In this document: positions 17,559 to 26,192 of the stretch, in pieces
Position numbering within the stretch: the first letter of the stretch is position 1
Layout of the letters: each line of letters starts with the position of its first letter
DNA from: Bacilli bacterium
GTDB lineage: Bacteria; Bacillota_I; Bacilli_A; RFN20; CAG-826
DNA: 64,000 nucleotides
Assembly (NCBI GenBank): GCA_022641095.1
Contig: JALCDB010000008.1
Location: 1-64,000, forward strand
Direction of reading: 5' to 3'
Position numbers and translations under genes: made by a program
Notes under the pieces: model-generated
Seen by the model: only the letters and a program-made list of their open reading frames with translations
Told to the model about the DNA's origin: nothing
The model's database searches: none

Positions 17559-17574
17559 TTGTCCTTAAGGACAA
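17559..17574. promoter_or_regulatory. 16-bp palindrome between divergent genes
   Basis: TTGTCCTTAAGGACAA is a perfect 16-base palindrome centred between the metallopeptidase and DUF523 genes. On the plus strand its left half is a TTGTCC -35 box, exactly 17 bases before TAGACT (17582-17587), the likely -10 of the DUF523 gene. A repressor dimer bound here would cover at least one promoter. Confidence 0.6.
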
Positions 17575-17596
17575 AAAAGAATAGACTTGTCTCGCT

Positions 17597-18583
17597 ATGG
17601 AAAAGATCCTCGTGAGCGCCTGCCTTCTGGGCGATAAAGTCCGCTATGACGGCGGAAGCAATCCCGTCGGCTTTTTGGCCGAACTGGCCAAGCATTTTCA
17701 AATCGTTCCCTTTTGCCCCGAAGTTGAAGGCGGCCTGTCTATCCCCCGCGATCCCGCAGAAATCAAAGGCAGCCGCGTCGTGACCAAAAACGGCGCTGAC
17801 GTGACCGCCAATTACCAGGACGGAGCCCAAAAGGCTTTGACCCTTTGCAAATTCTTCGGCATCCGTTACGCGATTCTCAAAGATGGCAGCCCCGCCTGCG
17901 GGCCTCGCCAAATTCACGATGGCAAATTCGACGGGCTGAAGATCGACGGCCTCGGCGTCACCGCCCGGCTTTTGGTCGCTAGCGGCGTCAAAGTCTTCGC
18001 CGAAACCGACAACGTCTCTTTCTTGTGGAACAAGCCGACCGAGTCCAAAACGGACAAGCCGCTCCGCAAAAAGAGGAATGGCTTCCCACGCAAGCCTCGC
18101 ACCCTTGCGGAAGCCGCCGAAGAAGCGGCGAAAAAAGCGACGCCAACTGAGCGAAACGACGAAGGCAAGGCGCGGGCCGCCTCTTTCGGCTACCGCAAGA
18201 AACCTTATGGCGAACACCGGTCCTACGAGCGCAAGGCCCACGGGTTTGACGCGAGAGGCGAAGCGGACAAACGCTACGACGGAGGGAAAGCCTCCTACGG
18301 AAAAAGAGACTCTTTCGCGGAAGGCAAACCGCTTGGGGAGCGTAAGGGCTACGGAAAGCGGAAGCCATATGGGCGCAAACCTTACGGGACGCCTAAGCCT
18401 TATGGGGAGAACGCAGGCCGCAAAGACGGCGGGCGGAAACCCGAGGGTGGAAGCGGGCATTACTACGACCATAAGCCGAACGGATCCCATTCTAGCCCCG
18501 GATTCAAGAAAACCTACGACCACAAAAACTACCGCAAATCCCCCTCGAATCGGGCGAAAGCCTCATTCAATGAGAAAAAGTGA
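17597..18583 (+). CDS. DUF523 protein with basic low-complexity tail
   Basis: Residues 1 to about 145 are a DUF523 domain: ILVSACLLGDKVRYDG at the start, CPEVEGGLSIPRDPAEI, and KDGSPACGPRQIHDG. Biochemical function of the family is not established. Residues 150-328 form an unusual Lys/Arg/Gly/Tyr-rich tail with many KPYG, KGYG or RKPYG units, likely disordered and positively charged, like the RNA-binding tails of some RNA helicases. The domain normally stands alone at about 150 residues. The ATG at 17597 has no ribosome site and lies nine bases after TAGACT. The stop overlaps the next gene by 14 bases. Confidence 0.85.
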   Translation: MEKILVSACLLGDKVRYDGGSNPVGFLAELAKHFQIVPFCPEVEGGLSIPRDPAEIKGSRVVTKNGADVTANYQDGAQKALTLCKFFGIRYAILKDGSPACGPRQIHDGKFDGLKIDGLGVTARLLVASGVKVFAETDNVSFLWNKPTESKTDKPLRKKRNGFPRKPRTLAEAAEEAAKKATPTERNDEGKARAASFGYRKKPYGEHRSYERKAHGFDARGEADKRYDGGKASYGKRDSFAEGKPLGERKGYGKRKPYGRKPYGTPKPYGENAGRKDGGRKPEGGSGHYYDHKPNGSHSSPGFKKTYDHKNYRKSPSNRAKASFNEKK

Positions 18584-19109
18584 GCACGAAATAATTCTGC
18601 GCCTAACCGGCGTCGCCGTGTTTTCGGCCCTCGCTTTCGTCCTTACCGCCTATTGCCAAATCCCCTATGCCGGGGAAGCCGGATATTTCAATTTCGGTGA
18701 CGTCGTGACCCTTTTCGTCGCGATGGTCTACGGCCCGCTCGAAGGAGCCCTCGTCGGCATCGTCGCCGGAAGCATGGGGGATTTCGTCGCGGGATACGCC
18801 GCCTACATCCCTTTCACCGTCCTGGCCAAAGGCATCATGGGGCTTGCCACCGGTGTGCTATTCGTCTTCCTGAGAAAGCGAAGGATAATGCGTTTTGCCT
18901 CGCCTTTCGTCGGAGCCACATTGATGATTCTCGTCTATATGGCCGCTTATGCCGTTCTGATCGGGCAAGGCGTCTATCTCGGCACCGCCTTCGACTGCGT
19001 CCAAGGGTATGGTATGGCGATCCTTTCGATCCCGCTCACCATCGGCTTCTTCAAGACCGGCTTTCAGAAAAGGCTTGATCGGGACGAAACGAAGGGAACC
19101 GAAGAATAA
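18570..19109 (+). CDS. ECF transporter S component (substrate-binding membrane subunit)
   Basis: The 179-residue protein has five or six hydrophobic spans and the family signature GYFNFGDVVTLFVAMVYGP, followed by a second Gly-rich helix (GIVAGSMGDFVAGYAAY). This fits the ECF S-component family that captures vitamins or other micronutrients and works with EcfT and two EcfA ATPases encoded elsewhere. The ligand cannot be told from sequence. The ATG at 18570 lies inside the end of the DUF523 gene (14-base overlap), so the two are translationally coupled. The frame is open upstream, but that part is the wrong reading of DUF523. Confidence 0.87.
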   Translation: MRKSEHEIILRLTGVAVFSALAFVLTAYCQIPYAGEAGYFNFGDVVTLFVAMVYGPLEGALVGIVAGSMGDFVAGYAAYIPFTVLAKGIMGLATGVLFVFLRKRRIMRFASPFVGATLMILVYMAAYAVLIGQGVYLGTAFDCVQGYGMAILSIPLTIGFFKTGFQKRLDRDETKGTEE

Positions 19110-19111
19110 GA

Positions 19112-19140
19112 AAATCCCCCATCGCGAAGACGGGGGATTT
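19112..19140. terminator. Terminator after the ECF S component gene
   Basis: AAATCCCCC and GGGGGATTT form a 9-bp stem around an 11-base loop, with T-runs on both strands. It probably serves this gene and the opposing small membrane protein gene. Confidence 0.85.
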
Positions 19141-19151
19141 TTCCATGTGGC

Positions 19152-19373
19152 TCAGTGGGCTTTGGGAGGATTTTCCTCTGGCTTGTAGTTGCAACGATCC
19201 GCCTTCAGGGCGCAGACGAAGGCAAGAATGACGCAAACGACAGCGACGACGATGCAGCCGAGGCCGACGTAAAGCGGAACCACGCCGTAATTGATGGCCA
19301 AGCAACAGGAAACGATGCCGCCGACGAGGGTGGCGATGGCGACATAGAAGAAGACCTTCATTTTCGTAATCAT
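19152..19373 (-). CDS. Small two-span membrane protein
   Basis: 73 residues with two hydrophobic spans (about 7-28 and 34-56) and a polar C-terminal tail (KPEENPPKAH). A Gly-rich ribosome site, AGGGGGG, lies upstream of the ATG at 19373; a second ATG four codons in is less well placed. No family recognised. It lies alone between a shared terminator and the PucR-type gene. Confidence 0.65.
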   Translation of the reverse strand: MITKMKVFFYVAIATLVGGIVSCCLAINYGVVPLYVGLGCIVVAVVCVILAFVCALKADRCNYKPEENPPKAH

Positions 19374-19464
19374 AAGTGGGGAATCCCCCCTTTCTTTACT
19401 CTCAATTTAGCATGGCGGGCGACTTTAGCAAGGGAAAACGGAGCCAAACGCCCGCAAAGGAGAC

Positions 19465-20031
19465 TCATCGATGGCTGCCGAGCTGGAAATAAACCTCAAG
19501 AAGGAGGGCGTTATGGTAATCGCGGATATCGAGTCCCGTCCTCTCGATGAAACGAGACAACCGATAGTTGAAGGTATTGCGATGGATGATGAGGTTTTCG
19601 GAAGCCAGGGTGGCGTTAAGCCCGCAGCGGAGGAACGTCCCGGCGGTCAGCATAAGTTCATGGGGCACCCCTTTGAATTCGGCCGAAAGAAGCGGCAGCG
19701 AACTATAGTCCCCGAAACTGAATTCCTTCATGAGGACGTCGGTTAGATAAAGGGCCTGGTTCGGGAAATAGGCCACCGCCTGCCGAAGGGCCTTTTGCTC
19801 AAGGGGACCCCTTGCATGGGCGCACAAAAATGTGATGATAACCCGCAAGTCATCGTGAAGCGGCATCACAAGATTGCCGAGCCCCATCAGGAAATTCTCG
19901 TCGGCGACGAGATATCCTTCCGTTGAGGAAAGAACCGTCCAATCATAGGGTGATCCAAGGCTGTCAAGGGCGTTTCCAAAAGCCTTTTCGTCAAAGGGGG
20001 CGTTCGTTTGATAGAGATAGAATTTGGTCAT
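19465..20031 (-). CDS. PucR-type helix-turn-helix regulator
   Basis: This 188-residue protein has a C-terminal PucR/CdaR-type HTH. The block AGTFLRCGLNATLASENL, then HRNTFNYRLSRFIERTGLDI, matches the family pattern with tA..L..HRNT..YRL......GLD (about residues 130-170). The N-terminal half is unrecognised and lacks a GAF or PAS signature. The ATG overlaps the stop of the upstream alpha-glucosidase gene by four bases (ATGA), so regulator and enzyme are co-translated. Control of alpha-glucoside use is the obvious guess. Confidence 0.8.
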   Translation of the reverse strand: MTKFYLYQTNAPFDEKAFGNALDSLGSPYDWTVLSSTEGYLVADENFLMGLGNLVMPLHDDLRVIITFLCAHARGPLEQKALRQAVAYFPNQALYLTDVLMKEFSFGDYSSLPLLSAEFKGVPHELMLTAGTFLRCGLNATLASENLIIHRNTFNYRLSRFIERTGLDIRDYHNALLLEVYFQLGSHR

Positions 20032-21737
20032 CTTAGCCTCAGCAGATAAGTCTCAAAGGGCCGCAAAGCGAAAACGTGGTCGCTCAAAAGCACCTGATCG
20101 TAGTTATGGAGAAGGACGTCGCCCAAGGCGTAATAGAAAGAGAAATAAACCTGATAGGGCCGGAAATTGGAAATCACCATGAGCTTGTCCTTGCCATCAT
20201 GGAGATAGGCGAAGACATCGGGGTGGCCATGATCGACGATTTCAAGGCGGCCTTCGAGGACCTGCTCGTTGATCACGGGGTCCTTTCGCAAACCGATCGC
20301 ATACTGATAGAAATTGAGGATGCTCCACGGATCCGCCATCTCATCGGCGACGTTGACCCCGGAAAGATAGTTGTCGTTGACCCGGTTGACCCCACGATGG
20401 GCGCTGAAACCGGCGTAACGGGTGCGATCCCATTGCATCGGAGTCCGCGCGTTGACGCGAGAAGTCCGGTTAAGGTACCCCAAGATCTTGCCGTCGTCAT
20501 ACCCACGCGACCGTAAAGAGGCGACGTCGTTCCTCGTCCCGACGTCGCTAAAGAAATCCTCGCATCGGGCATAATTGACGTTCGACATCCCGATTTCCTC
20601 GCCATTGTAGATGAAGGGCGTGCCATAAAGGAAAAGAATGGTGTTGAAGAGCATTTTGGCCGATTCGGCGCGGAAAGCGATGGAGCCGTATTGGCTCACG
20701 ACGCGAGGGTGATCGTGGTTGCACCAATATAGGGGCATGTCCGCCCTTTCGTGGCAGACTTCGTACCACCGCATGAAGTTGTCCTTAAGGGAAATGACGT
20801 CGGTCCGGATGTCTTGGTCGCCCTTGTCAATCGAACCATAGTTGCCGTTGTCCCAAACGGTGTCGAAATTGAAAACCAGGTTGATGGATCCGTTTTGGCG
20901 ATCCGCCATCTTAAGGGCGTCTTGGGGGCTGATGTTGCCGCCGGCCTCGCCGACGGTCAAGCAGTCGTAATGGCTGAAAACGTTCTTTTTCAGCATTTGG
21001 AGATAATCGAAAAGCTCAGGCCGATTCGAGAATTTGCTTGTGTCATAGACGAAGCCGTCCTCGTCGGGTTGACCCGCGGAATCGGCGAAAGAGAGGTCTT
21101 TGGCGAGGTGCGCCACGGCGTCGAGCCGGAAACCATCCACCCCCTTGTCGAGATAAAAACGGGCGATTTCGAAGTAGCGTTCCCTTAGTTCCGGATTGGC
21201 CCAATTGACGTCCGGCATCTTCTTGGAAAAAATGTGCAGGTAATAGAGATCCGAGCCCGGCAGCCTTTCCCAGGCCGAGGTGCTGAAGAAACCCTTCCAA
21301 TTGTTCGGGGGCAGCTCTTTCCCGTTCGCCTTCCTGCCTTCGCGGAAGAAATAGTAACCCCGCTCCTTGCTGCCGGGGTCCCTGATCGCGGTTTGAAACC
21401 ACGGATGCTCGTCGCTGGTATGGTTGAGGACGAAATCAATGAGAATCCTGATGCCCCGTTTATGGGCCTCCGAAAGAAGGTCGTCGAAATCCTCCATGGT
21501 GCCGAATCGGGGATTGATTTGGCGGTAATCGCTCACATCGTAGCCACCATCGTCCATCGGCGACTTAAAGAGGGGGCAAATCCACAAGAGATTCACTCCC
21601 AACTCTTTTAAATAATCGAGTTTCGAAACGATCCCGCGTATGTCTCCGACGCCATCGTCGTTCGAATCCTTGAAGGATTCCGGATAGATGATGTAGCCAA
21701 TCGAATTGCGCCACCAAGCAAGGCCTTTGGTATCCAT
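20028..21737 (-). CDS. GH13 alpha-glucosidase (oligo-1,6-glucosidase type)
   Basis: The 569-residue (beta/alpha)8 hydrolase acts on alpha-glucosidic bonds of isomalto- or malto-oligosaccharides. The four GH13 regions are intact: DFVLNHTS, GFRLDAVAHL (nucleophile Asp), TVGEAGG (acid/base Glu) and NHDHPR (transition-state Asp). It starts MDTKGLAWWRNSIGYIIYPESF, as in the GH13_31 group; trehalose-6-phosphate hydrolase is a less likely alternative. No signal peptide, so cytoplasmic. I chose the ATG at 21737 over an open frame to 21785. It has no ribosome site but lies seven bases after a perfect TATAAT. Confidence 0.93.
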   Translation of the reverse strand: MDTKGLAWWRNSIGYIIYPESFKDSNDDGVGDIRGIVSKLDYLKELGVNLLWICPLFKSPMDDGGYDVSDYRQINPRFGTMEDFDDLLSEAHKRGIRILIDFVLNHTSDEHPWFQTAIRDPGSKERGYYFFREGRKANGKELPPNNWKGFFSTSAWERLPGSDLYYLHIFSKKMPDVNWANPELRERYFEIARFYLDKGVDGFRLDAVAHLAKDLSFADSAGQPDEDGFVYDTSKFSNRPELFDYLQMLKKNVFSHYDCLTVGEAGGNISPQDALKMADRQNGSINLVFNFDTVWDNGNYGSIDKGDQDIRTDVISLKDNFMRWYEVCHERADMPLYWCNHDHPRVVSQYGSIAFRAESAKMLFNTILFLYGTPFIYNGEEIGMSNVNYARCEDFFSDVGTRNDVASLRSRGYDDGKILGYLNRTSRVNARTPMQWDRTRYAGFSAHRGVNRVNDNYLSGVNVADEMADPWSILNFYQYAIGLRKDPVINEQVLEGRLEIVDHGHPDVFAYLHDGKDKLMVISNFRPYQVYFSFYYALGDVLLHNYDQVLLSDHVFALRPFETYLLRLR

Positions 21738-21744
21738 TTGTTTT

Positions 21745-21750
21745 ATTATA
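21745..21750 (-). promoter_or_regulatory. -10 box of the GH13 gene
   Basis: TATAAT on the minus strand, seven bases before the ATG, with no Shine-Dalgarno sequence between them. Transcription would start at or next to the start codon. Confidence 0.55.
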
Positions 21751-21854
21751 GCGGAACCGAACGGCCTTGGGTGTGCGTAATGCACAAAACGTCAATGAAA
21801 CCTCTTTCCTCTCATCCTGAAGCGAGGAAAGGCGAATAATATATGGAAACCACC

Positions 21855-21871
21855 GTCTATCTTTGATAGAC
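21855..21871. promoter_or_regulatory. Operator-like palindrome before the ABC exporter genes
   Basis: GTCTATC-TTT-GATAGAC has perfect 7-bp arms and a 3-base spacer. It sits 22 bases before the exporter ATG and just downstream of an AT-rich -10-like TAATAT (about 21836-21841). It suits a repressor site. A small RNA hairpin is the alternative, but there is no T-run. Confidence 0.55.
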
Positions 21872-21893
21872 TTTGTGGGCTAAAAGCCATCCT

Positions 21894-23684
21894 ATGAACA
21901 AACTCATCAGCATCTGCCATCGATTAACCGAAGGGCACCACCTCATTTACTGGATCTCAATTTTCTCGCAGATTCTCATGGTCGTGGCGCAGGTTTTCAC
22001 GACCTTCCTCATCAAAGTGACCGTCGACGCCATCCAAGGCACTCTCTACAAAGCCCAATTGGTCGAGGCGTGGGTCGTTTCCTTCATCACGGGCGGAGCG
22101 GGCAATCAATACCTTTACGACAACGAGATCTCCGTTTTGGTGACTTCCATCGCCGTGGCCGGTTTCGTCACCGGCATCCTTTCCCTCATCCGGATGGGCT
22201 TGAGGAGTTGGGTTGGGGCGCTCGTGAACAGTTCGATGCAACTTACGGCCTTCAACCATTTGGAACGTTTGCCTTATAGCTATTACAAGCGGAACAAGTC
22301 AGGCGATCTCATCCAAACCTGCACCCGCGACCTCGACGTCCTCCGCCGTTTCCTCATCGGCGACGTGGGCGAGATCAATTACACGTTCTGGATTTGCCTC
22401 TTCTGCTTCTCGATCCTCATGTCCATCAGCTGGCCGCTCACCGTCGTTTCGCTTTGCCTATTCCCCGTCATGTTCGTCTATTCGTTCTTCCTCGTGAAAT
22501 TCGTTCGGAAACGCTATCGGGCCACCGATGACAGCGAAGCCCATATGACCGACAAGATCAACGAGAACCTCGGGGCCGTCCGCATCGTCAAGGCCTTTAA
22601 CGCCGAGCGTTACGAAATCGATTCTTTCGAGGCGACCCTTCAGGACTACAAAGGAAAATTCATCAGTTGGCGCAAACTTTCGGCGTTCTTTTTCTCCTCA
22701 AGCGACGTCTTCGTCTTTGGCTCAAAGCTCCTTTCGCTTCTTTGGGGCTTCTATCTTTGCAGCCAAGGGGACATCACCGTCGGTGATCTCGTCCTTTCCT
22801 TCACGTTTGTGAACATGATGGTCTGGCCGCTCCGCAACGTCGCCACCTCCTTATCCAACATGGGCCAATACATCGCCAGCAGCGACCGGGTCTCCCTCAT
22901 CCTCGACGAGCCGCTCGAGGATGTCGCGACCGGCTCGATGCCTCCGATCAAGGGGAACATCGAGTTCAACCACGTTGAATTCAAGTACGATGATGCCTCG
23001 GTCGACACGATCCATGATGTCTCTTTCTCCGTCAAAGGCGGCGAAACGGTTGCCATCATGGGCAAAACCGGCAGTGGCAAAAGCACGCTTTCGCTCTTGC
23101 TCACCCGCCTTTACGACTACACGGGCGGATCCATCAAAGTGGATGGAGTCGAACTCAAGGACATCCGGAAATCGTATTTGCGGCGCAATATCGTCCCAGT
23201 CCTTCAGGATCCTTTCCTTTTCAGCAAATCCATCAGCGAGAACATCCTGATGGCCAACAAAAAAGCCACGAAGGACGACGTCGAGCGAGCGGCCAAGATC
23301 GCCGCCATCCATGACACCATCACCAATTTCAAAGATGGATACGACACTCCGGTCGGCGAGAAGGGCATGTCCCTTTCGGGCGGCCAAAAACAACGCGTCG
23401 CCATCGCCCGCACCATCGTGAGCAACGCCCCGGTCCTTATCTTCGACGACTCTCTTTCGGCGGTCGACACCGAGACCGATTGGACGATCCGTCAAAATTT
23501 GAAGGAACTCGAGAAAGATACCACCACGTTTATCATCACCCACCGCGTCTCGACGGCCAAAGACGCCGATCTCATCGTCGTTTTGGATGATGGTCGCGTA
23601 AGCGAAATGGGCACCCACGAAACGCTCATAAAAAAACCGGGTCTCTACAAACGGATTTACGAGATCCAAAGCAAGATGGCCTAA
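21894..23684 (+). CDS. ABC exporter subunit A (degenerate ATP site)
   Basis: This 596-residue half transporter has an N-terminal six-span ABC exporter domain (about 1-320) and a C-terminal ATPase. Walker A is GKTGSGKST and the signature is LSGGQKQRVAIART. Walker B reads VLIFDDSLSAVD, with Asp where the catalytic Glu belongs. Such a degenerate partner is typical of heterodimeric exporters (TM287/288, BmrCD, LmrCD). The next gene, 14 bases downstream, is the canonical partner. Substrates (drugs, lipids or peptides) are unknown. I chose the ATG at 21894; the open frame begins at 21873. The ribosome site is weak. Confidence 0.93.
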   Translation: MNKLISICHRLTEGHHLIYWISIFSQILMVVAQVFTTFLIKVTVDAIQGTLYKAQLVEAWVVSFITGGAGNQYLYDNEISVLVTSIAVAGFVTGILSLIRMGLRSWVGALVNSSMQLTAFNHLERLPYSYYKRNKSGDLIQTCTRDLDVLRRFLIGDVGEINYTFWICLFCFSILMSISWPLTVVSLCLFPVMFVYSFFLVKFVRKRYRATDDSEAHMTDKINENLGAVRIVKAFNAERYEIDSFEATLQDYKGKFISWRKLSAFFFSSSDVFVFGSKLLSLLWGFYLCSQGDITVGDLVLSFTFVNMMVWPLRNVATSLSNMGQYIASSDRVSLILDEPLEDVATGSMPPIKGNIEFNHVEFKYDDASVDTIHDVSFSVKGGETVAIMGKTGSGKSTLSLLLTRLYDYTGGSIKVDGVELKDIRKSYLRRNIVPVLQDPFLFSKSISENILMANKKATKDDVERAAKIAAIHDTITNFKDGYDTPVGEKGMSLSGGQKQRVAIARTIVSNAPVLIFDDSLSAVDTETDWTIRQNLKELEKDTTTFIITHRVSTAKDADLIVVLDDGRVSEMGTHETLIKKPGLYKRIYEIQSKMA

Positions 23685-23698
23685 GGAAAGGAGGACCC

Positions 23699-25630
23699 AT
23701 GCGCACGATTGAAGAAGAGAAGCTGCCCGATAAGTTCAATCTTGGGATTTGGCTAAGGATCGGCAAATACGCCCTCCGCAAATGGCCGCTTTTGCTGGTC
23801 ATCATTTTCACGATGATCGTCACGACCTATTACGATTCCTCCTTCGTCCCCTCAATGAACAAAGGGGCCATCGACGCCCTCGACGGGCTCATCGCTCCGA
23901 TCTCCAACGTCTGGATGGCCCCCATTACCGTCAATTTCCTCTTCGGCGGGAACATAACGCTGAATTACATGAGTTTCCTTATCGTCGAAGCGGTCATGAT
24001 CGTCCTCCGAAGTTTGGCCATCTTCTGGACCTTCTTCCTCACCAACTATGTTGATATGTGCATTATGACCGACCTCCGCCGCGACAGTTTCCACCGCGTC
24101 CAGGAACTCAGCTTTTCCTATTTCGACAAAACTAATTCCGGTTGGCTCATCGCCCGCATGAACAACGACACCGGCTCGATTGGCGACGTCCTCAGTTGGG
24201 ATATCATCTCGATTTTCTGGGCCCTCTTCGATCTGTTTTTCACCATCGCGACCATGTTCGTCCAAAACTGGGTTTACGCCCTCATCGTCTTAGCGTCCGT
24301 GCCTCTAGTGGCCATCATCGTTCCGATTTTCGAGCGCGCTTTGCTCAAGCGTTGGAGAACCGCTCGCAACGCCTATAGCCGCTTCGTCGGTTGGCTCGCC
24401 GAAGCCATAAACGGCAGCAAGACCATCAAAACCCTTTCAATCGAGGACGAAGTGGCCGACGAAGCCAAGGAAATCACCGACGACATTTCCGTAAAGAGAT
24501 GGAAGGCCGGTCGGATGAACGCTTTCTTCCAGCCGCTCGTGTCGCTGATCAGTTCGGCCATGATCGCGATCGTCGTCGCCGTCGGTTTGAAGGACATCTC
24601 CGCCGGTAACGCCCTCATCACCGTCGGCACCTTGGTCATTTTCGTCGGTTTCGTCCAATCGATTTACGACCCCCTCCAGCAACTCAGCGAGATTTTCAGC
24701 GACTTTATGGCCTCGCAGGCCGGGGCTGAGAAAGTCGGTCAGCTTCTCGACGCCAAGCCAGGGATCGTCGATAAGCCCGAAGTGCTTGCCAAGTACGGCG
24801 ACGTCTTCAACCCCAAAAAAGAGAATTACGAACCGATCAAAGGCGATATCGATTTCAAAAAAGTGACTTTCGGCTATGGCAACGGGGTCGAGGTCATCCA
24901 TCCGCTCACCCTCCATGTCAAGGCCGGCACCTCCTTAGCCATCGTCGGCGAAACCGGAAGCGGCAAGACGACGATGGTGAATCTTCTATGCCGATTCTAT
25001 GAGCCGACATCCGGCTTTATCGAAATCGACGGGACGGATTACCTCGAGCGCTCGTTGGGTTGGCTCCGTTCTTCGATCGGATACGTCCAGCAAACCCCGT
25101 TCGCTTTCAGCGCCACCTATCGCGAGAATATCCGTTATGGCAAGCGCGGCGCGACGGATGCGGAGATCGAAGCGGCCGCCAAACTCGTCGGCCTCCACGA
25201 TTTCGTGATGGGGCAGCCAAAGGGCTACGACACCGTTCTCGAGGACGGGGGCGCCTCCCTCTCGCAAGGCCAAAAGCAGCTTCTCAGTTTCGCCCGGGCC
25301 ATCATCCGCAATCCCGCGATCCTCATCCTCGACGAAGCCACGAGCTCCATCGACACCGAGACCGAGGCCGCGGTCCAAAAGGCCATCCAACCTCTATTGA
25401 AAGGCCGCACTTCCATCACCATCGCCCACCGCTTGAGCACCATCGTCAACAGCGATCGGATCCTCGTCATGGACCATGGCAAGATCATCGAGGACGGCGA
25501 CCACGTCTCCCTCATGAACGAAAAAGGCGCCTATTACGAACTCTACATGAACCAATTCCGCGATCTCTCGATGGAAAGCCAAATCTCCACTTACGAGACG
25601 CAGATCGAAGACAAGAACATCGATCTTTGA
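23699..25630 (+). CDS. ABC exporter subunit B (canonical ATP site)
   Basis: This 643-residue partner of the preceding half transporter has about six membrane spans in residues 20-330. The ATPase has Walker A GETGSGKTT, the signature variant LSQGQKQLLSFARA, and Walker B ILILDEATSSID with the catalytic Glu. An insertion of about 45 residues after the second span (residues 45-90, toward the outside) resembles the extended loops of BmrD/LmrD-type subunits. An AAAGGAGG ribosome site precedes the ATG. The two genes form one operon closed by a strong terminator. Confidence 0.94.
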   Translation: MRTIEEEKLPDKFNLGIWLRIGKYALRKWPLLLVIIFTMIVTTYYDSSFVPSMNKGAIDALDGLIAPISNVWMAPITVNFLFGGNITLNYMSFLIVEAVMIVLRSLAIFWTFFLTNYVDMCIMTDLRRDSFHRVQELSFSYFDKTNSGWLIARMNNDTGSIGDVLSWDIISIFWALFDLFFTIATMFVQNWVYALIVLASVPLVAIIVPIFERALLKRWRTARNAYSRFVGWLAEAINGSKTIKTLSIEDEVADEAKEITDDISVKRWKAGRMNAFFQPLVSLISSAMIAIVVAVGLKDISAGNALITVGTLVIFVGFVQSIYDPLQQLSEIFSDFMASQAGAEKVGQLLDAKPGIVDKPEVLAKYGDVFNPKKENYEPIKGDIDFKKVTFGYGNGVEVIHPLTLHVKAGTSLAIVGETGSGKTTMVNLLCRFYEPTSGFIEIDGTDYLERSLGWLRSSIGYVQQTPFAFSATYRENIRYGKRGATDAEIEAAAKLVGLHDFVMGQPKGYDTVLEDGGASLSQGQKQLLSFARAIIRNPAILILDEATSSIDTETEAAVQKAIQPLLKGRTSITIAHRLSTIVNSDRILVMDHGKIIEDGDHVSLMNEKGAYYELYMNQFRDLSMESQISTYETQIEDKNIDL

Positions 25631-25635
25631 ACGAC

Positions 25636-25670
25636 AAGAGCCGTGGACGGATCATCCGTCCACGGCTCTT
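25636..25670 (+). terminator. Strong terminator of the ABC exporter operon
   Basis: AAGAGCCGTGGACGGA pairs perfectly with TCCGTCCACGGCTCTT (16 bp, 3-base loop), followed by CGTTTT. The T-run is short but the stem is very stable. Confidence 0.85.
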
Positions 25671-25769
25671 CGTTTTGCTAGCAAATAGCCTCTCTTCTTT
25701 TTGGGGGCGCCCGGTGAGGCGGCCCATGCGCAAGGGAATGTTTATCGGGCGCGGCTTTTCGAAGAGGGA

Positions 25770-26192
25770 TCAGTCGTTCGTCTTCGGCGTGAGGAAACGT
25801 CTCTCAAGGTAATAGAAAACAAGGCAAAACGCCGTGAAGACGATCGCGACGTAGAAAGCCACGTAGGAGTTTCCGGCGCCAAGGAACGCCAGATAGCCGA
25901 TCCCCAAACCCGCCCAAATGAAGGTGAGCCAAAACGACGTCTTCCGTTCCTCCACGGAACCAAGCCGGAAGGAAACGATGGCTTTGGCGAGGCCCCATAG
26001 AAGGAACAGAGGCAAGAAGACATAAGTCGAGATGGCCTCCATCGAGGATGGTCTCGCGGCGGCGTAAGCGTAAAAAGGCACAAGCGAGGACGCTCCGCCG
26101 TCCTCAAGGCTGAACAAAGGGGCGACAAGCATCGCCAAAACGAAAACCCCAAAGAGGATCGCCTCGCCTAACCCAAAGGCCTTCCGACCCAT
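25770..26192 (-). CDS. Four-span membrane protein of unknown function
   Basis: 140 residues with hydrophobic spans at about 8-28, 56-76, 86-104 and 108-128, and a short basic tail (LERRFLTPKTND). No recognisable family. Its ATG shares one base with the stop of the dUTPase gene (TGATG), so it is the last gene of the glgB-glgP-dUTPase operon. Confidence 0.75.
   Translation of the reverse strand: MGRKAFGLGEAILFGVFVLAMLVAPLFSLEDGGASSLVPFYAYAAARPSSMEAISTYVFLPLFLLWGLAKAIVSFRLGSVEERKTSFWLTFIWAGLGIGYLAFLGAGNSYVAFYVAIVFTAFCLVFYYLERRFLTPKTND

Noticed and set aside
17537-18523. Upstream extension of the metallopeptidase frame
   Set aside because: The extra 329 codons are the antisense of the DUF523 gene; the family start and a TATAAT box are at 17536.
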